Assembly (NCBI GenBank): GCA_963781805.1
Contig: CAWAHF010000004.1
Coordinates: forward strand, 2,852,001-2,916,000
Source of the DNA: JAFGPL01 sp963781805
GTDB taxonomy: Bacteria; Bacteroidota; Bacteroidia; Bacteroidales; UBA10428
Length of the DNA stretch: 64,000 bases
Reading direction: 5' to 3'
Position numbers and translations under genes: made by a program. Positions within the stretch are counted from its first letter, which is position 1. Each line of letters opens with the position of its first letter. The notes below the pieces were generated by a model, which had not been told where the DNA came from, searched no databases, and worked only from the letters and a program-made list of their open reading frames with translations. Below are positions 45,357-54,050 of this stretch, piece by piece.

Positions 45357-47819
45357 TTAAAACTTAAAACTATAATTAATGAAAGGGATGATTGGGAAAA
45401 GACTGACTTTTTTCACAACAGGTTCACCACTGCCATTTCCATACCAATCATAATTTTTTCCTAAATAGACATAAAAAGCATTGCTTCTGCTATAGGCGTT
45501 GTATAATCCCAGGCTTAATGTACGCTCTCCCCATTTAATTTTTTTATGGAAATTTACTGAGAGGTCGAGCCTGTGATAGGCCGGCATACGAAAACTGTTC
45601 CGGTTTTTGTAATATGTTATTTCACTTTGAGGAGGTTGGTAATACTGAAAGATTTGTATCTCTTCATTGAACAGCGAAATTGCCGAAAGATATCTCTGCC
45701 GGGGCATTGTCAATGCAGTTCCGCTTCCGAATACCCAAACAGCGCCAATATCAACTTTTTCATTCAGCTTATGTGTGATCACCAGGCTAATGTCATGTCT
45801 TCGGTCATATTTAAAGGGGAACAAGCGACCGCCATTTATTCCATCAAACTGGCGATAACTCCAGGAGAGGGTATATCCTATCCATCCGGTCGTTTTACCT
45901 TCGCGCTTTTCGAGCAACATCTCCATACCATACGACCATGCATGTCCTTTTTCTACCATTTCTTCCCAGTTTGCCTTCGATTTAAGAAAGGTATACCCAT
46001 CTTTGTATTCCAAAACATTGTTCATGGTTTTATAAAATCCTTCGCATGTAGCGAGTAATATTTTTTTAACAGGAAAAACCATACCCAGTGAGTATTGCCA
46101 TGAGTTTTCGGGACCTACCTTATCGGTAGCCGGAAGCCACAAATCGGTTGGAAGGCTTATAGAAGTATTGGTTAAAAGGTGTATGTACTGTACCATATTG
46201 GAGGCAGAACCCTTTAAAGAGATTTTATCAGTAATCATGTACCGGACAGAGAATCTCGGTTGCAGTGAAAAATATTCCTTTGAGCGAACAAGGAACGATG
46301 AGCCGTGAAGCCCGGCATTTATCTTCAGACCGGGGGCAATGGTTACATCATCCTCAATGTATATGTCCATTTCACTCGCATTAAGCTTTTTATCGCCATA
46401 AGTTGTGTCAACCATATCGGTATAATCGGCACCCTGATAATCGAAATTGTTGGTTCCAGGCTTAAAATGGTGCCATGTATAACTGCCTCCGAACCTGAGA
46501 TAGTGATTTGAATTGGGAATGAAATCAAAATCGGTCTTTGCCGAATAATCTTTAATGCCTGAAAGGTATTCCCAATTGTACCTCGAATTTAATGATGTAT
46601 TCACAGGTTTAGTTGTCTTTTTATTGAGTTCATATACCTTAAAGTTGAATTTACTGAAAGTAAGCGTGGTATTGCAGAACAACCGGTTACTCAGAATAGA
46701 GTTCCAACGGAGTGCCGATGTAATATTCCCCCACTGCAATCCCATTTTGTTTGATAAGGTGTAGTGTACTTCGTCATAGATATATTTGTCACGGTTTTGA
46801 TAAAATCCTACATCATTGCCTGAATAAAGGCTTAAAAACAATTTATTATTTTTATTCAATTGGTGGTTAATTTTGGCATTTAAATCATAAAAATAATACC
46901 TGGTATCGATGAAATCATCTATTGATTTGATCACAGGTTGGGCAAAAATATCGACTAATGACCGGCGTGCAGAAACAATAAAAGATGTTTTGTTTTTTAT
47001 GATCGGACCTTCCAGACTAAAGCGCGATGCCACAATGCCCAGCGAACCTTCTCCGTGCAACTGTTGATTATTGCCTTCCTTCATCCTGATATCGATTACC
47101 GATGATAACCTGCTTCCATACCTTGCGGGAAATCCGCCCTTTATTACAGTAATATTCCTTATTGCATCGCTGTTGAATACCGAAATAAATCCGAAGAGAT
47201 GACTGGCATTATACATGGGGACTCCATCAAGCAGAAACAGGTTTTGATCCGGACTTCCCCCTCTCACATACAGCCCGCTTGAACCCTCTGTTCCCGACTG
47301 TATACCGGGCATTAGCTGTATACCCTTCAGGATATCGGTTTCGCCCAACATAAATGGAATGCTCTTAATGGTTTTCAAAGGAAGCTCAATTACCCCCATC
47401 TGGGTTGATTCAATAGTTCTCCTCATATCAATCGCTTTAATAGTAACCTCTTCAAGAGCAATGCTCGGACTTAGGTTAATGTTTAGAACAGTATCTTTCT
47501 CAAGAATAAACTCTATCGCCTTTGTGGTATAACCGGTGTAGGAAAACTGAAGTGATACATTTCCCCCCGCTATTTTGATGCTGTAAAACCCATAATTATT
47601 TGAAATTGCTCCTTGTAACATATTTGTAGTGTATATACTTGCTCCTATCAGACGTTCCCCTGTTTCTGCATCTTCAACTACACCGCTTATATAATGATTT
47701 TGGCTATAAACCTGATAATATGCTGTTAACAGGAAAAACAAAATTGATATGCATCTGTTTGTCCATAGCTTTTTAAAGCTAATTCTTTTCAATAATAACT
47801 GGCGTGACATCAATTGCAT
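45357..47819 (-). CDS. TonB-dependent outer-membrane receptor B, with carboxypeptidase-like N-domain
   Basis: The 820-residue protein has a signal region (about 23-39), a CarboxypepD_reg-like beta domain (SGVVEDAETGERLIGASIYT), a plug domain (IPFMLGETDILKGIQLMPGIQSG, GSPDQNLFLLDGVPMYNASHLFGF) and a 22-strand barrel ending in FINYSFKF. The plug motif PDQNLFLLDGVPMYN is strongly conserved in Bacteroidota receptors. Substrate unknown. It lies 7 bases after the upstream DUF4249 gene of pair A, so both pairs may be one operon. It is a paralogue of receptor A at 48832. Confidence 0.93.
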   Translation of the reverse strand: MQLMSRQLLLKRISFKKLWTNRCISILFFLLTAYYQVYSQNHYISGVVEDAETGERLIGASIYTTNMLQGAISNNYGFYSIKIAGGNVSLQFSYTGYTTKAIEFILEKDTVLNINLSPSIALEEVTIKAIDMRRTIESTQMGVIELPLKTIKSIPFMLGETDILKGIQLMPGIQSGTEGSSGLYVRGGSPDQNLFLLDGVPMYNASHLFGFISVFNSDAIRNITVIKGGFPARYGSRLSSVIDIRMKEGNNQQLHGEGSLGIVASRFSLEGPIIKNKTSFIVSARRSLVDIFAQPVIKSIDDFIDTRYYFYDLNAKINHQLNKNNKLFLSLYSGNDVGFYQNRDKYIYDEVHYTLSNKMGLQWGNITSALRWNSILSNRLFCNTTLTFSKFNFKVYELNKKTTKPVNTSLNSRYNWEYLSGIKDYSAKTDFDFIPNSNHYLRFGGSYTWHHFKPGTNNFDYQGADYTDMVDTTYGDKKLNASEMDIYIEDDVTIAPGLKINAGLHGSSFLVRSKEYFSLQPRFSVRYMITDKISLKGSASNMVQYIHLLTNTSISLPTDLWLPATDKVGPENSWQYSLGMVFPVKKILLATCEGFYKTMNNVLEYKDGYTFLKSKANWEEMVEKGHAWSYGMEMLLEKREGKTTGWIGYTLSWSYRQFDGINGGRLFPFKYDRRHDISLVITHKLNEKVDIGAVWVFGSGTALTMPRQRYLSAISLFNEEIQIFQYYQPPQSEITYYKNRNSFRMPAYHRLDLSVNFHKKIKWGERTLSLGLYNAYSRSNAFYVYLGKNYDWYGNGSGEPVVKKVSLFPIIPFINYSFKF

Positions 47820-47826
47820 AATTGCT

Positions 47827-48819
47827 TCATTTTTTATTCATTTCAATTTTAAATACCGATTGCGAATAGCCGGTGAATATTCCCAGACCGTTCTGCACAT
47901 TTGAATATGCCTGTACCGGTTCGCTAAACGGATCATCTTTAACATTCAGGTGTTTCTCAAGCAATTGCATATACAAATAGTAATCCTTTGTAACGGACCG
48001 TAACTGGATATTTACACTCGCGCTATCAACATATTCAGAAGGGCTGGTCAGGAACCAGGGTGACATACTAATTTTCAACCTGTGTTCAACACCTGGGAAA
48101 AGCCGGTCGGAGAAGATTACGCTCTCGGCATACAAATACCCTTCATTATCGGCATAATTTGCAAAAGACTGTCCGGTTATCCATTGTTCAATTACCGGAT
48201 CCTTGGATTTAATGGTAAGGGACGACGCAATCCATACAGAATTTGGTATTGGAACCGTGTCAAATCCTGAGTAGGTAGGGGAATTATCCTGATAATTCTG
48301 ATAGGCTCTGAGTTCATAAAAATTTTCTTCGCCCGGAGGATCGATAAAACGAACCTCGCATTGTAAATCGGGGTAGATTGAATAATAATCATAAGATGCA
48401 TAATTGTATATCTTCAATACTGTATCAACACCTTCAATTTCAACCGGGACAGGAACTGTACAAGTTGCCCTTGCTGTGTTTAGTCCCGGGACAGAAACAA
48501 CAATCAAATACTCATTTTTTTGTTGGGGAATGAATTCTGACAGATACAATCCCTTGAGGCCCTGGTTCATTTCCGCTACAAGCTGGTCGTTGCTATATAA
48601 TTGAATAGTAGCATTATCAATTGGTTTTATACCTATCCTGTCAAGAATATGAAGGCTTTTGTTGATATGTGTTTCAAAAGGTGCACCTGTATGAAACATA
48701 CAGTTGACCACAATCTTCTTTTCGTCATCAGGGATATCGTAATCGAGAACTTTGGTGCAGGATTGAAATAGAGAGAAGGACAGGTATAATAAAATAAATT
48801 TTAGGGTGTGGTATTTCAT
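47827..48819 (-). CDS. DUF4249 lipoprotein, partner of TonB receptor A
   Basis: The 330-residue protein has a lipobox (FSLFQSCTKVLD, Cys21) and the DUF4249 pattern DYDIPDDEKKIVVNCMFHTGAPFETHINKS, shared with the other copy at PDDE-. Its C-terminal half ends SVTKDYYLYMQLLEKH...DPFSEPVQAYSNVQNGLGIF, nearly the same as the second copy. It follows receptor A by 12 bases and precedes receptor B by 7. Function inferred from pairing: surface lid or binding protein of the receptor. Confidence 0.88.
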   Translation of the reverse strand: MKYHTLKFILLYLSFSLFQSCTKVLDYDIPDDEKKIVVNCMFHTGAPFETHINKSLHILDRIGIKPIDNATIQLYSNDQLVAEMNQGLKGLYLSEFIPQQKNEYLIVVSVPGLNTARATCTVPVPVEIEGVDTVLKIYNYASYDYYSIYPDLQCEVRFIDPPGEENFYELRAYQNYQDNSPTYSGFDTVPIPNSVWIASSLTIKSKDPVIEQWITGQSFANYADNEGYLYAESVIFSDRLFPGVEHRLKISMSPWFLTSPSEYVDSASVNIQLRSVTKDYYLYMQLLEKHLNVKDDPFSEPVQAYSNVQNGLGIFTGYSQSVFKIEMNKK

Positions 48820-48831
48820 TTTTTATGAATT

Positions 48832-51282
48832 TTAAAACTTAATACTGTATCGAATCGAAGGGATAATTGTGTACATACTTCTTTGCAACAGGTATAAATT
48901 TTGGTTTCCCCCTCCCATGCTGTATTTGTAACCATAATATAGGTAAAACGGATTTTGCCTGTTGTATGCGTTGTATAAGCCAATACTGAAAATTCTCTCA
49001 CCCCACCTTATTTTTTTATGAAAATTGACGCTGATATCCAACCTGTGATAGGCAGGTTCGCGAAAACCGTTCCGGCTTTCGTAATGTTCAATATTTTGCT
49101 GTTCTCCGGGATAATTATTAACAGAATACACTCCACCCTGAGGATAATATGGAATACCATATGATGCCGGATAGTAGCCAAGCAGTGACGGGTATTTTTG
49201 TTTTGCGAGCGTCACTGCCCTCCCGGTTCCGTATACCCACGTTATGCCAAGGTCGGTTTTGTCGTTTATCCGGTGGGTAATCGCAATGCTTATGTCATGT
49301 CTTCTGTCGTAACGGTAAGGAAAAGTTTTCCCAAAATTAACCTCATCAATTTGTCTGTTTGTCCATGCCAGGGTATATCCAATCCATCCCTGGGTTTTTC
49401 CGCTGTTTTTCTCAATGAGCGTTTCGAAGCCATAAGACCAGCCTCTGCCAGGAGCAATTTTATCTTCCCATCCGGTTTGTTGGTTAAAAAACGATGCCCC
49501 TTCTTTATACTCAATGATATTTTCCATGCTTTTATAGTACGATTCAAAATTGAAACTATATTTTTCTGACAGGCTAAAGGCTGCACCCAACGCAACCTGA
49601 TCTGATCTTTGAGGCTTCACCCTGTCGGTTACCGGGAGCCATAAATCGGTAGGCAGGCCAATGGTAGTATTCGTAAGCAAATTAATGAATTGCACCATAC
49701 GTATATAGGATGCTTTGATCGAAAGGTTGGGGGTAACCAGGTATCTTGCCGAAATACGGGGCTGAAGGGAATGGTAATTTGCAGCTTTGACAAAAACGTT
49801 TGAATAATGGAGGCCCAGATTGACTTTGAATTTTGGACTGATTATCAGGTCGTCTTCAATGTAGGCAAACGATTCGTGTGCAAAAATATCTTTGTTGCCA
49901 ATGGTGGTATCAACATCAAGCGAAAGTTCCTCATTTTTTGCCTTTTCAACAGAAATGCCCGGATGAAAGGTATGATAGGTATAACTTATACCAGCGCGGA
50001 TATAGTGCGACGGATTAGGGATAAAGTCAAGGTCATATTTATAGCCCAAATCGTTGATCCCTGAAAAATACTCGTTTTTATAAATGTAATCCGATTCCTG
50101 TACAATTGGCTTAGTAACTTCTTCATTTAATTGGTTGATATCAAATTTGTACCTGCTGTATGTCAACGTTGTATTAGAAAATAATTTATTGGAAATCTGA
50201 TAATTCCATCTTAATGCCGTTGTTATATTGCCCCAATAGATAGCGCTATTTGAGACATAACTGGTCCTTAAATTTGTATTGTCAATATCCCACTCGTATT
50301 TTTCCTTCGAATATGCTTTGTCTAAACCGTTATATACACTCAGATGAAGCCTGCTTTTTTCGGATAACTGAAAATTTATTTTTGCATTGACATCATAGAA
50401 GTAATAGCCGCTTTTTACATTATCGTTTATTAGTTTTTGGATGGGATTCAGAAAAAGGTCAAAATAGGTGCGTCTGAACGATATGATAAAAGAAGCACGG
50501 TCTTTTATAACAGGACCTTCGAGCGACAATTTTGAAGATATTAAACCAATGGACCCTTCTCCCTGAATCTTTTTCATGTTCCCGTCTTTCATCCTGATAT
50601 CAACAACTGATGAAAGCCTGCCACCATATCTTGCAGGGAATCCGCCTTTAAGTACTGAAACATTCTGGATTGCATCGGCATTGAAAACCGAGAAGAAGCC
50701 AAACAGGTGGCTGATATTATAAACCGGTACACCATCGAGCAAAAAGAGATTTTGGTCGGGACCGCCGCCCCTGACATAGATGCCGCTGGTGCCTTCGGTA
50801 CCCGATTTAATACCCGGCATCAACTGAATGGTTTTAAGAATATCAACTTCTCCTAGAATGACAGGCAAAGCTTTTGCCTGTTTCATGGGAATGCTGACAT
50901 TACCCATTTGGGAACTATTGACCATGTTTTTTCCCTTATCTGCAGTAATTACAACCTCTTCAAGCTCAATTACAGATTGCAATTCAATATTAATAATCGT
51001 ATCCCTGGCGAGATAGAATCGATTGATTTGATTGCTGTACCCAATAAAGGAACAAATCATATTCACTTCCCCTTTTACCAGTGAAAGACTATAAAATCCA
51101 AAATTATTGGTGATGGTACCCTTAAACGTTAACGAGTCGTAAACATTCGCCCCAATTATTTTTTCACCGGATGACTTTTCGGAAATGATGCCGCTGATGG
51201 TATAACGCTGCGCAAACAAGCTGCAAAATAAAAACTGCATAAGGAACCCCATAAGTATGGGCAGAGAGGATTTAGGATACAT
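48832..51282 (-). CDS. TonB-dependent outer-membrane receptor A, with carboxypeptidase-like N-domain
   Basis: The 816-residue protein has a signal peptide (LMGFLMQFLFCSLFAQ), a CarboxypepD_reg-like domain (SGIISEKSSGEKIIGANVYD), a plug (LPVILGEVDILKTIQLMPGIKSG, GGPDQNLFLLDGVPVYNISHLFGF) and a C-terminal barrel ending IPSIRYSIKF. It shares the order and wording of most motifs with receptor B. It is the first gene of the four-gene run. No carbohydrate enzyme or regulator gene is adjacent, so the substrate cannot be predicted. The intergenic region upstream contains a MITE-like element. Confidence 0.94.
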   Translation of the reverse strand: MYPKSSLPILMGFLMQFLFCSLFAQRYTISGIISEKSSGEKIIGANVYDSLTFKGTITNNFGFYSLSLVKGEVNMICSFIGYSNQINRFYLARDTIINIELQSVIELEEVVITADKGKNMVNSSQMGNVSIPMKQAKALPVILGEVDILKTIQLMPGIKSGTEGTSGIYVRGGGPDQNLFLLDGVPVYNISHLFGFFSVFNADAIQNVSVLKGGFPARYGGRLSSVVDIRMKDGNMKKIQGEGSIGLISSKLSLEGPVIKDRASFIISFRRTYFDLFLNPIQKLINDNVKSGYYFYDVNAKINFQLSEKSRLHLSVYNGLDKAYSKEKYEWDIDNTNLRTSYVSNSAIYWGNITTALRWNYQISNKLFSNTTLTYSRYKFDINQLNEEVTKPIVQESDYIYKNEYFSGINDLGYKYDLDFIPNPSHYIRAGISYTYHTFHPGISVEKAKNEELSLDVDTTIGNKDIFAHESFAYIEDDLIISPKFKVNLGLHYSNVFVKAANYHSLQPRISARYLVTPNLSIKASYIRMVQFINLLTNTTIGLPTDLWLPVTDRVKPQRSDQVALGAAFSLSEKYSFNFESYYKSMENIIEYKEGASFFNQQTGWEDKIAPGRGWSYGFETLIEKNSGKTQGWIGYTLAWTNRQIDEVNFGKTFPYRYDRRHDISIAITHRINDKTDLGITWVYGTGRAVTLAKQKYPSLLGYYPASYGIPYYPQGGVYSVNNYPGEQQNIEHYESRNGFREPAYHRLDISVNFHKKIRWGERIFSIGLYNAYNRQNPFYLYYGYKYSMGGGNQNLYLLQRSMYTIIPSIRYSIKF

Positions 51283-51452
51283 ATTTGGGCTTAATTATTT
51301 CAATTAGCTGTTTTTTTCACAAATTTCATGCCAACCGATTAATATTTCGTTCCCTGATATTGTCAATCAACATTTCAATAATTATCAGGAGCTTATACAA
51401 TTTCATCAACAAATATATTAAAAACGGAGAAGACCTGTATTTATTGGATTAT

Positions 51453-51629
51453 TAATTAGTGTCAGCAAGAAAACTATACTTTTAAGTCATCCTGAACTCC
51501 CGCCTCCCAGAGCTTTATGCGGCGGGTAGGTGATTCAGGATCTATGAGTTTCTGATTATGAGATGCTGAAACAAGTTCAGCATGACTTTGCTTTATGGAT
51601 ATAAGGAGTTTTCTTGCAGACACTAATTA
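51453..51629. mobile_element. MITE-like element with 23-bp terminal inverted repeats
   Basis: The ends TAATTAGTGTCAGCAAGAAAACT (left, 51453-51475) and its reverse complement (right, 51607-51629) differ at one base. The 177-bp interior has no ORF but two palindromes of the GIY-YIG-cassette family: CATCCTGAA...TTCAGGATC (51488-51541, with GC-rich material between the arms) and ATGCTGAA-ACAAG-TTCAGCAT (51562-51582). No transposase and no clear target-site duplication are visible. Confidence 0.7.
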
Positions 51630-51692
51630 GTCCTTTCATTCCGCAATAATTTCCGGCTAAATTAAACCAATAATTTTCAGCATTAATGATAT
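51626..51692. repeat. Dispersed 67-bp repeat, copy B
   Basis: Matches 42851-42917 at about 58 of 67 bases without gaps. It begins inside the right end of the MITE-like element. Confidence 0.7.
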
Positions 51693-51778
51693 AGAGTGGT
51701 TATGATAATAAGACAAGGCAAAGCCTTTAAAATAATAATCACCCGGCAAAGCCGGGCGATTTGAAAAAAACGGTATTG

Positions 51779-51812
51779 AAAAAAAAGCCCCGCAAATTCA
51801 ATCTGCAGGGCT
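51779..51812 (-). terminator. Intrinsic terminator after the lipoprotein gene
   Basis: On the minus strand AGCCCTGCA pairs with TGCGGGGCT (9 pairs, one wobble) and is followed by a T-run. It lies 20 bases past the stop at 51832. Confidence 0.82.
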
Positions 51813-51831
51813 CTCCGGAACGATTTATTTT

Positions 51832-52710
51832 CTAATTCCCTAACCTTATAATCCTTGCTGTCCTGAGCCTCGGTCTGAACCTGAGGTTAATCTGTTTCGA
51901 CTGGCCATCTCGGGTAACCGTGGCAATTGCGTCACATTCGCCATTGCCAAAATCTAGTTCTACGGGTTGGCGATCTCCCACAACGATTTCAATTTGTCCG
52001 CCAACGATAAGCCTGCAGGCAATTTTTACCTGCAACGAATCGATGATGGTACAGGTGTAATCTTCGCCGCTTGCCGTAATTCCGTTAACATTTCCCCATA
52101 TCCTGTATTCGTCGTCAAGAACCGAGGGAGTGTTGGCGCCTGCTACCCAATGTCTTTCACGTTCAGAGTTTCGGGTTATAACAATACCATCCGGGGTGGT
52201 AATCTTGCCATTTTGCAGACTGATTGCAAACCACATATGATTGTCCTGATCGGGTCCCATATTTTCAATGGTCCGGGTTCCTTCAATCTGAATCCCGTTT
52301 ACCGAGTAATTTTCAAGGGTAACAGTCCGGTACGAACCTTTCTGGCGATATAATCCCTTGCGCACAACAATTACTTTTCCTTTGCGTACAATGGTATCGA
52401 CCGAAATACCCAATCTGTTATATACCGGTTGCTCACAACCGTCTCCATAATCAATGGTTGTGGTCCAGATAGTATCCTGAACAGTGGTTGTAACATTTGC
52501 ACAACCTTCGTATGTCGACTTGGAAACACCCGCTTCAATCCCATCAATCTCATTCATTAAATCCTCAAAAACCAAATCTGTATATGCTTCATCTTCGGCT
52601 ATTTCAACATCTTCTCCCGAAACCTTGTCATTTTGTTTTTTACAGGCAACAAATAACGTTGCGCTTAAAAATACTGCGATAATTCCTAATAAAAATCTTT
52701 TTCTTTTCAT
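51832..52710 (-). CDS. Lipoprotein of unknown function
   Basis: The 292-residue product has a lipobox (LLGIIAVFLSATLFVACKK, Cys22) and a mature part rich in beta-strand signals: TVQDTIWTTTIDYGDGCEQPVY, the repeated TVTLENYSVNGIQIEGTRTIENM and VQIEIVVGDRQPVELDFGNGECDA. Cysteine pairs (about 71, 91 and 238-270) may form disulfides. I recognise no family. It has its own terminator and is flanked by rpoD and the repeat region. It might be a surface lipoprotein. Confidence 0.6.
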   Translation of the reverse strand: MKRKRFLLGIIAVFLSATLFVACKKQNDKVSGEDVEIAEDEAYTDLVFEDLMNEIDGIEAGVSKSTYEGCANVTTTVQDTIWTTTIDYGDGCEQPVYNRLGISVDTIVRKGKVIVVRKGLYRQKGSYRTVTLENYSVNGIQIEGTRTIENMGPDQDNHMWFAISLQNGKITTPDGIVITRNSERERHWVAGANTPSVLDDEYRIWGNVNGITASGEDYTCTIIDSLQVKIACRLIVGGQIEIVVGDRQPVELDFGNGECDAIATVTRDGQSKQINLRFRPRLRTARIIRLGN

Positions 52711-52843
52711 GCTATTTGAAATTTAATGGATAATTACATTTATTTCATAACCGGCAACCAAATTTGTTCGTTTTTATGGTTATGAAAAATTAGATATTCA
52801 TTCCGCTAAAAGGTTTAAGTGCACCGGTGAAAAAAATCATAAA

Positions 52844-52876
52844 TAAAAAAAGTCAGCCCTGTAAAAGACTGACTTT
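52844..52876 (-). terminator. Intrinsic terminator after rpoD
   Basis: On the minus strand AAAGTCAG pairs with CTGACTTT across a 12-base loop, followed by four to five Ts. It lies 25 bases past the rpoD stop. Confidence 0.82.
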
Positions 52877-52900
52877 AAATATTTAAGACTCGATAAAAAT

Positions 52901-53761
52901 TTATCCAAGATATGTTCTTAAAAGTTTATTTTTGGTCCGTTGTCTGAGATGCTTTATTGCTTTTTCTTTAATTTGTCTTGTTCTTTCTCTTGAAATACCT
53001 ATTTCTTCACCGATTTCTTCCAGCGACATTTGTTTGTGTCCGATACCATAGAATGATCTGATAACCCGGCTTTCTTTTTCAGGTAAGGTATTCAATGTCC
53101 TCTCAATTTCCAGGCTTAATGATTCGTCAATTAATTTGCTGTCTGTCGACGGAGTATCACTGTTCTGTAATACATCCAGCAGACTATTTTCTTCACCTTC
53201 CTGAAATGGTGCATCTACCGAAAGATGCCTGCCGGACAATTCAAGCGTACTGGCAACTTTATCCTCTGGTAATTCAAGCATTGAGGCAACCTCATCAGGT
53301 GACGGTTCCCGCTCATGTGCTTGTTCCAATTGTGAAAAAGTTTTATTGATTTTGTTTAATGCCCCGATTTTATTCAAAGGCAATCTCACAATTCTGGATT
53401 GTTCTGCAAGCGCTTGAAGGATACATTGTCTTATCCACCAAACTGCATAGGAAATAAATTTAAATCCTTTGGTTTCGTCGAATTTCTTTGCTGCTTTAAT
53501 TAACCCGAGATTTCCTTCATTTATCAGGTCAGGAAGGCTTAAACCCTGGTGTTGATACTGCTTTGCAACAGATACCACAAATCGAAGATTTGCCTTGGTA
53601 AGTTTTTCCAACGCTTCCTGATCCCCCATTTTGATCCGCTTTGCCAGTTCTACCTCTTCCTCGGGTGTAATAAGCTCTTCTTTGCCAATATCATGTAAAT
53701 ATTTCTCAAGCGAATCACTGTTTCTGTTAGTAATTGATTTTGTAATCTTTAACTGCCTCAT
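52901..53761 (-). CDS. rpoD: Primary RNA polymerase sigma factor RpoD (sigma-70, short Bacteroidota type)
   Basis: The 286-residue protein starts at ATG 53761, with GGAGG five bases upstream, a clear Shine-Dalgarno in a phylum that mostly lacks them; an upstream in-frame TTG would absorb that site and is rejected. It has sigma regions 1.2 (LEKYLHDIGKEELITPEEEVELAKRIK), 2 (NLRFVVSVAKQYQHQGLSLPDLINEGNLGLIKAAKKFD, then GFKFISYAVWWIRQCILQALAEQSRIVRLP), 3 (NKIGALNKINKTFSQLEQ) and 4 (LEEIGEEIGISRERTRQIKEKA). It lacks region 1.1. The RpoD recognises the TTTG/TAnnTTTG promoters proposed elsewhere in this window. Confidence 0.95.
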   Translation of the reverse strand: MRQLKITKSITNRNSDSLEKYLHDIGKEELITPEEEVELAKRIKMGDQEALEKLTKANLRFVVSVAKQYQHQGLSLPDLINEGNLGLIKAAKKFDETKGFKFISYAVWWIRQCILQALAEQSRIVRLPLNKIGALNKINKTFSQLEQAHEREPSPDEVASMLELPEDKVASTLELSGRHLSVDAPFQEGEENSLLDVLQNSDTPSTDSKLIDESLSLEIERTLNTLPEKESRVIRSFYGIGHKQMSLEEIGEEIGISRERTRQIKEKAIKHLRQRTKNKLLRTYLG

Positions 53762-54050
53762 AATTTCCTCCAAAATAAAATTTCACCACCCTTATAACAA
53801 TTAAATATCAAAAATGTTGTGTGTAAATGATTAAAAAGCCCGGCATCTATATTATTGACGTTTAATTTCTTAGGCTGAATTTAAGAAAAATTTTTCTAAT
53901 ATCAAAATAAAATATTCAAGAAATTTTGTGCAAATATACCATAATCTCTTTACTGTCCTACCTCATGTTAATAAATTAATGTAGATTTAATTCGAAAGTA
54001 AATACTATAACCTCAGAAAAAAAAATTTAATTTGCCAAAAAAAGTTAAAA

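Larger units (their letters stand above)
51283..51831. other. Gene-free interval upstream of receptor A
   Basis: The 549 bases contain the MITE-like element, 67-bp repeat copy B, a GC-rich hairpin CCCGGC-AAA-GCCGGG (51743-51757) without a T-run, and a terminator at 51786-51812. Presumably the receptor operon promoter lies between 51283 and about 51450. Confidence 0.6.

Noticed and set aside
51743..51757. GC-rich hairpin CCCGGC/GCCGGG as terminator
   Set aside because: No T-run on either strand; the real terminator of the lipoprotein gene is at 51779-51812.
52901..53773. Longer rpoD start at TTG 53773 (MEEIMRQ)
   Set aside because: The added codons overlap the GGAGG ribosome-binding site and the usual RpoD N-terminus is MRQLKITKSI.
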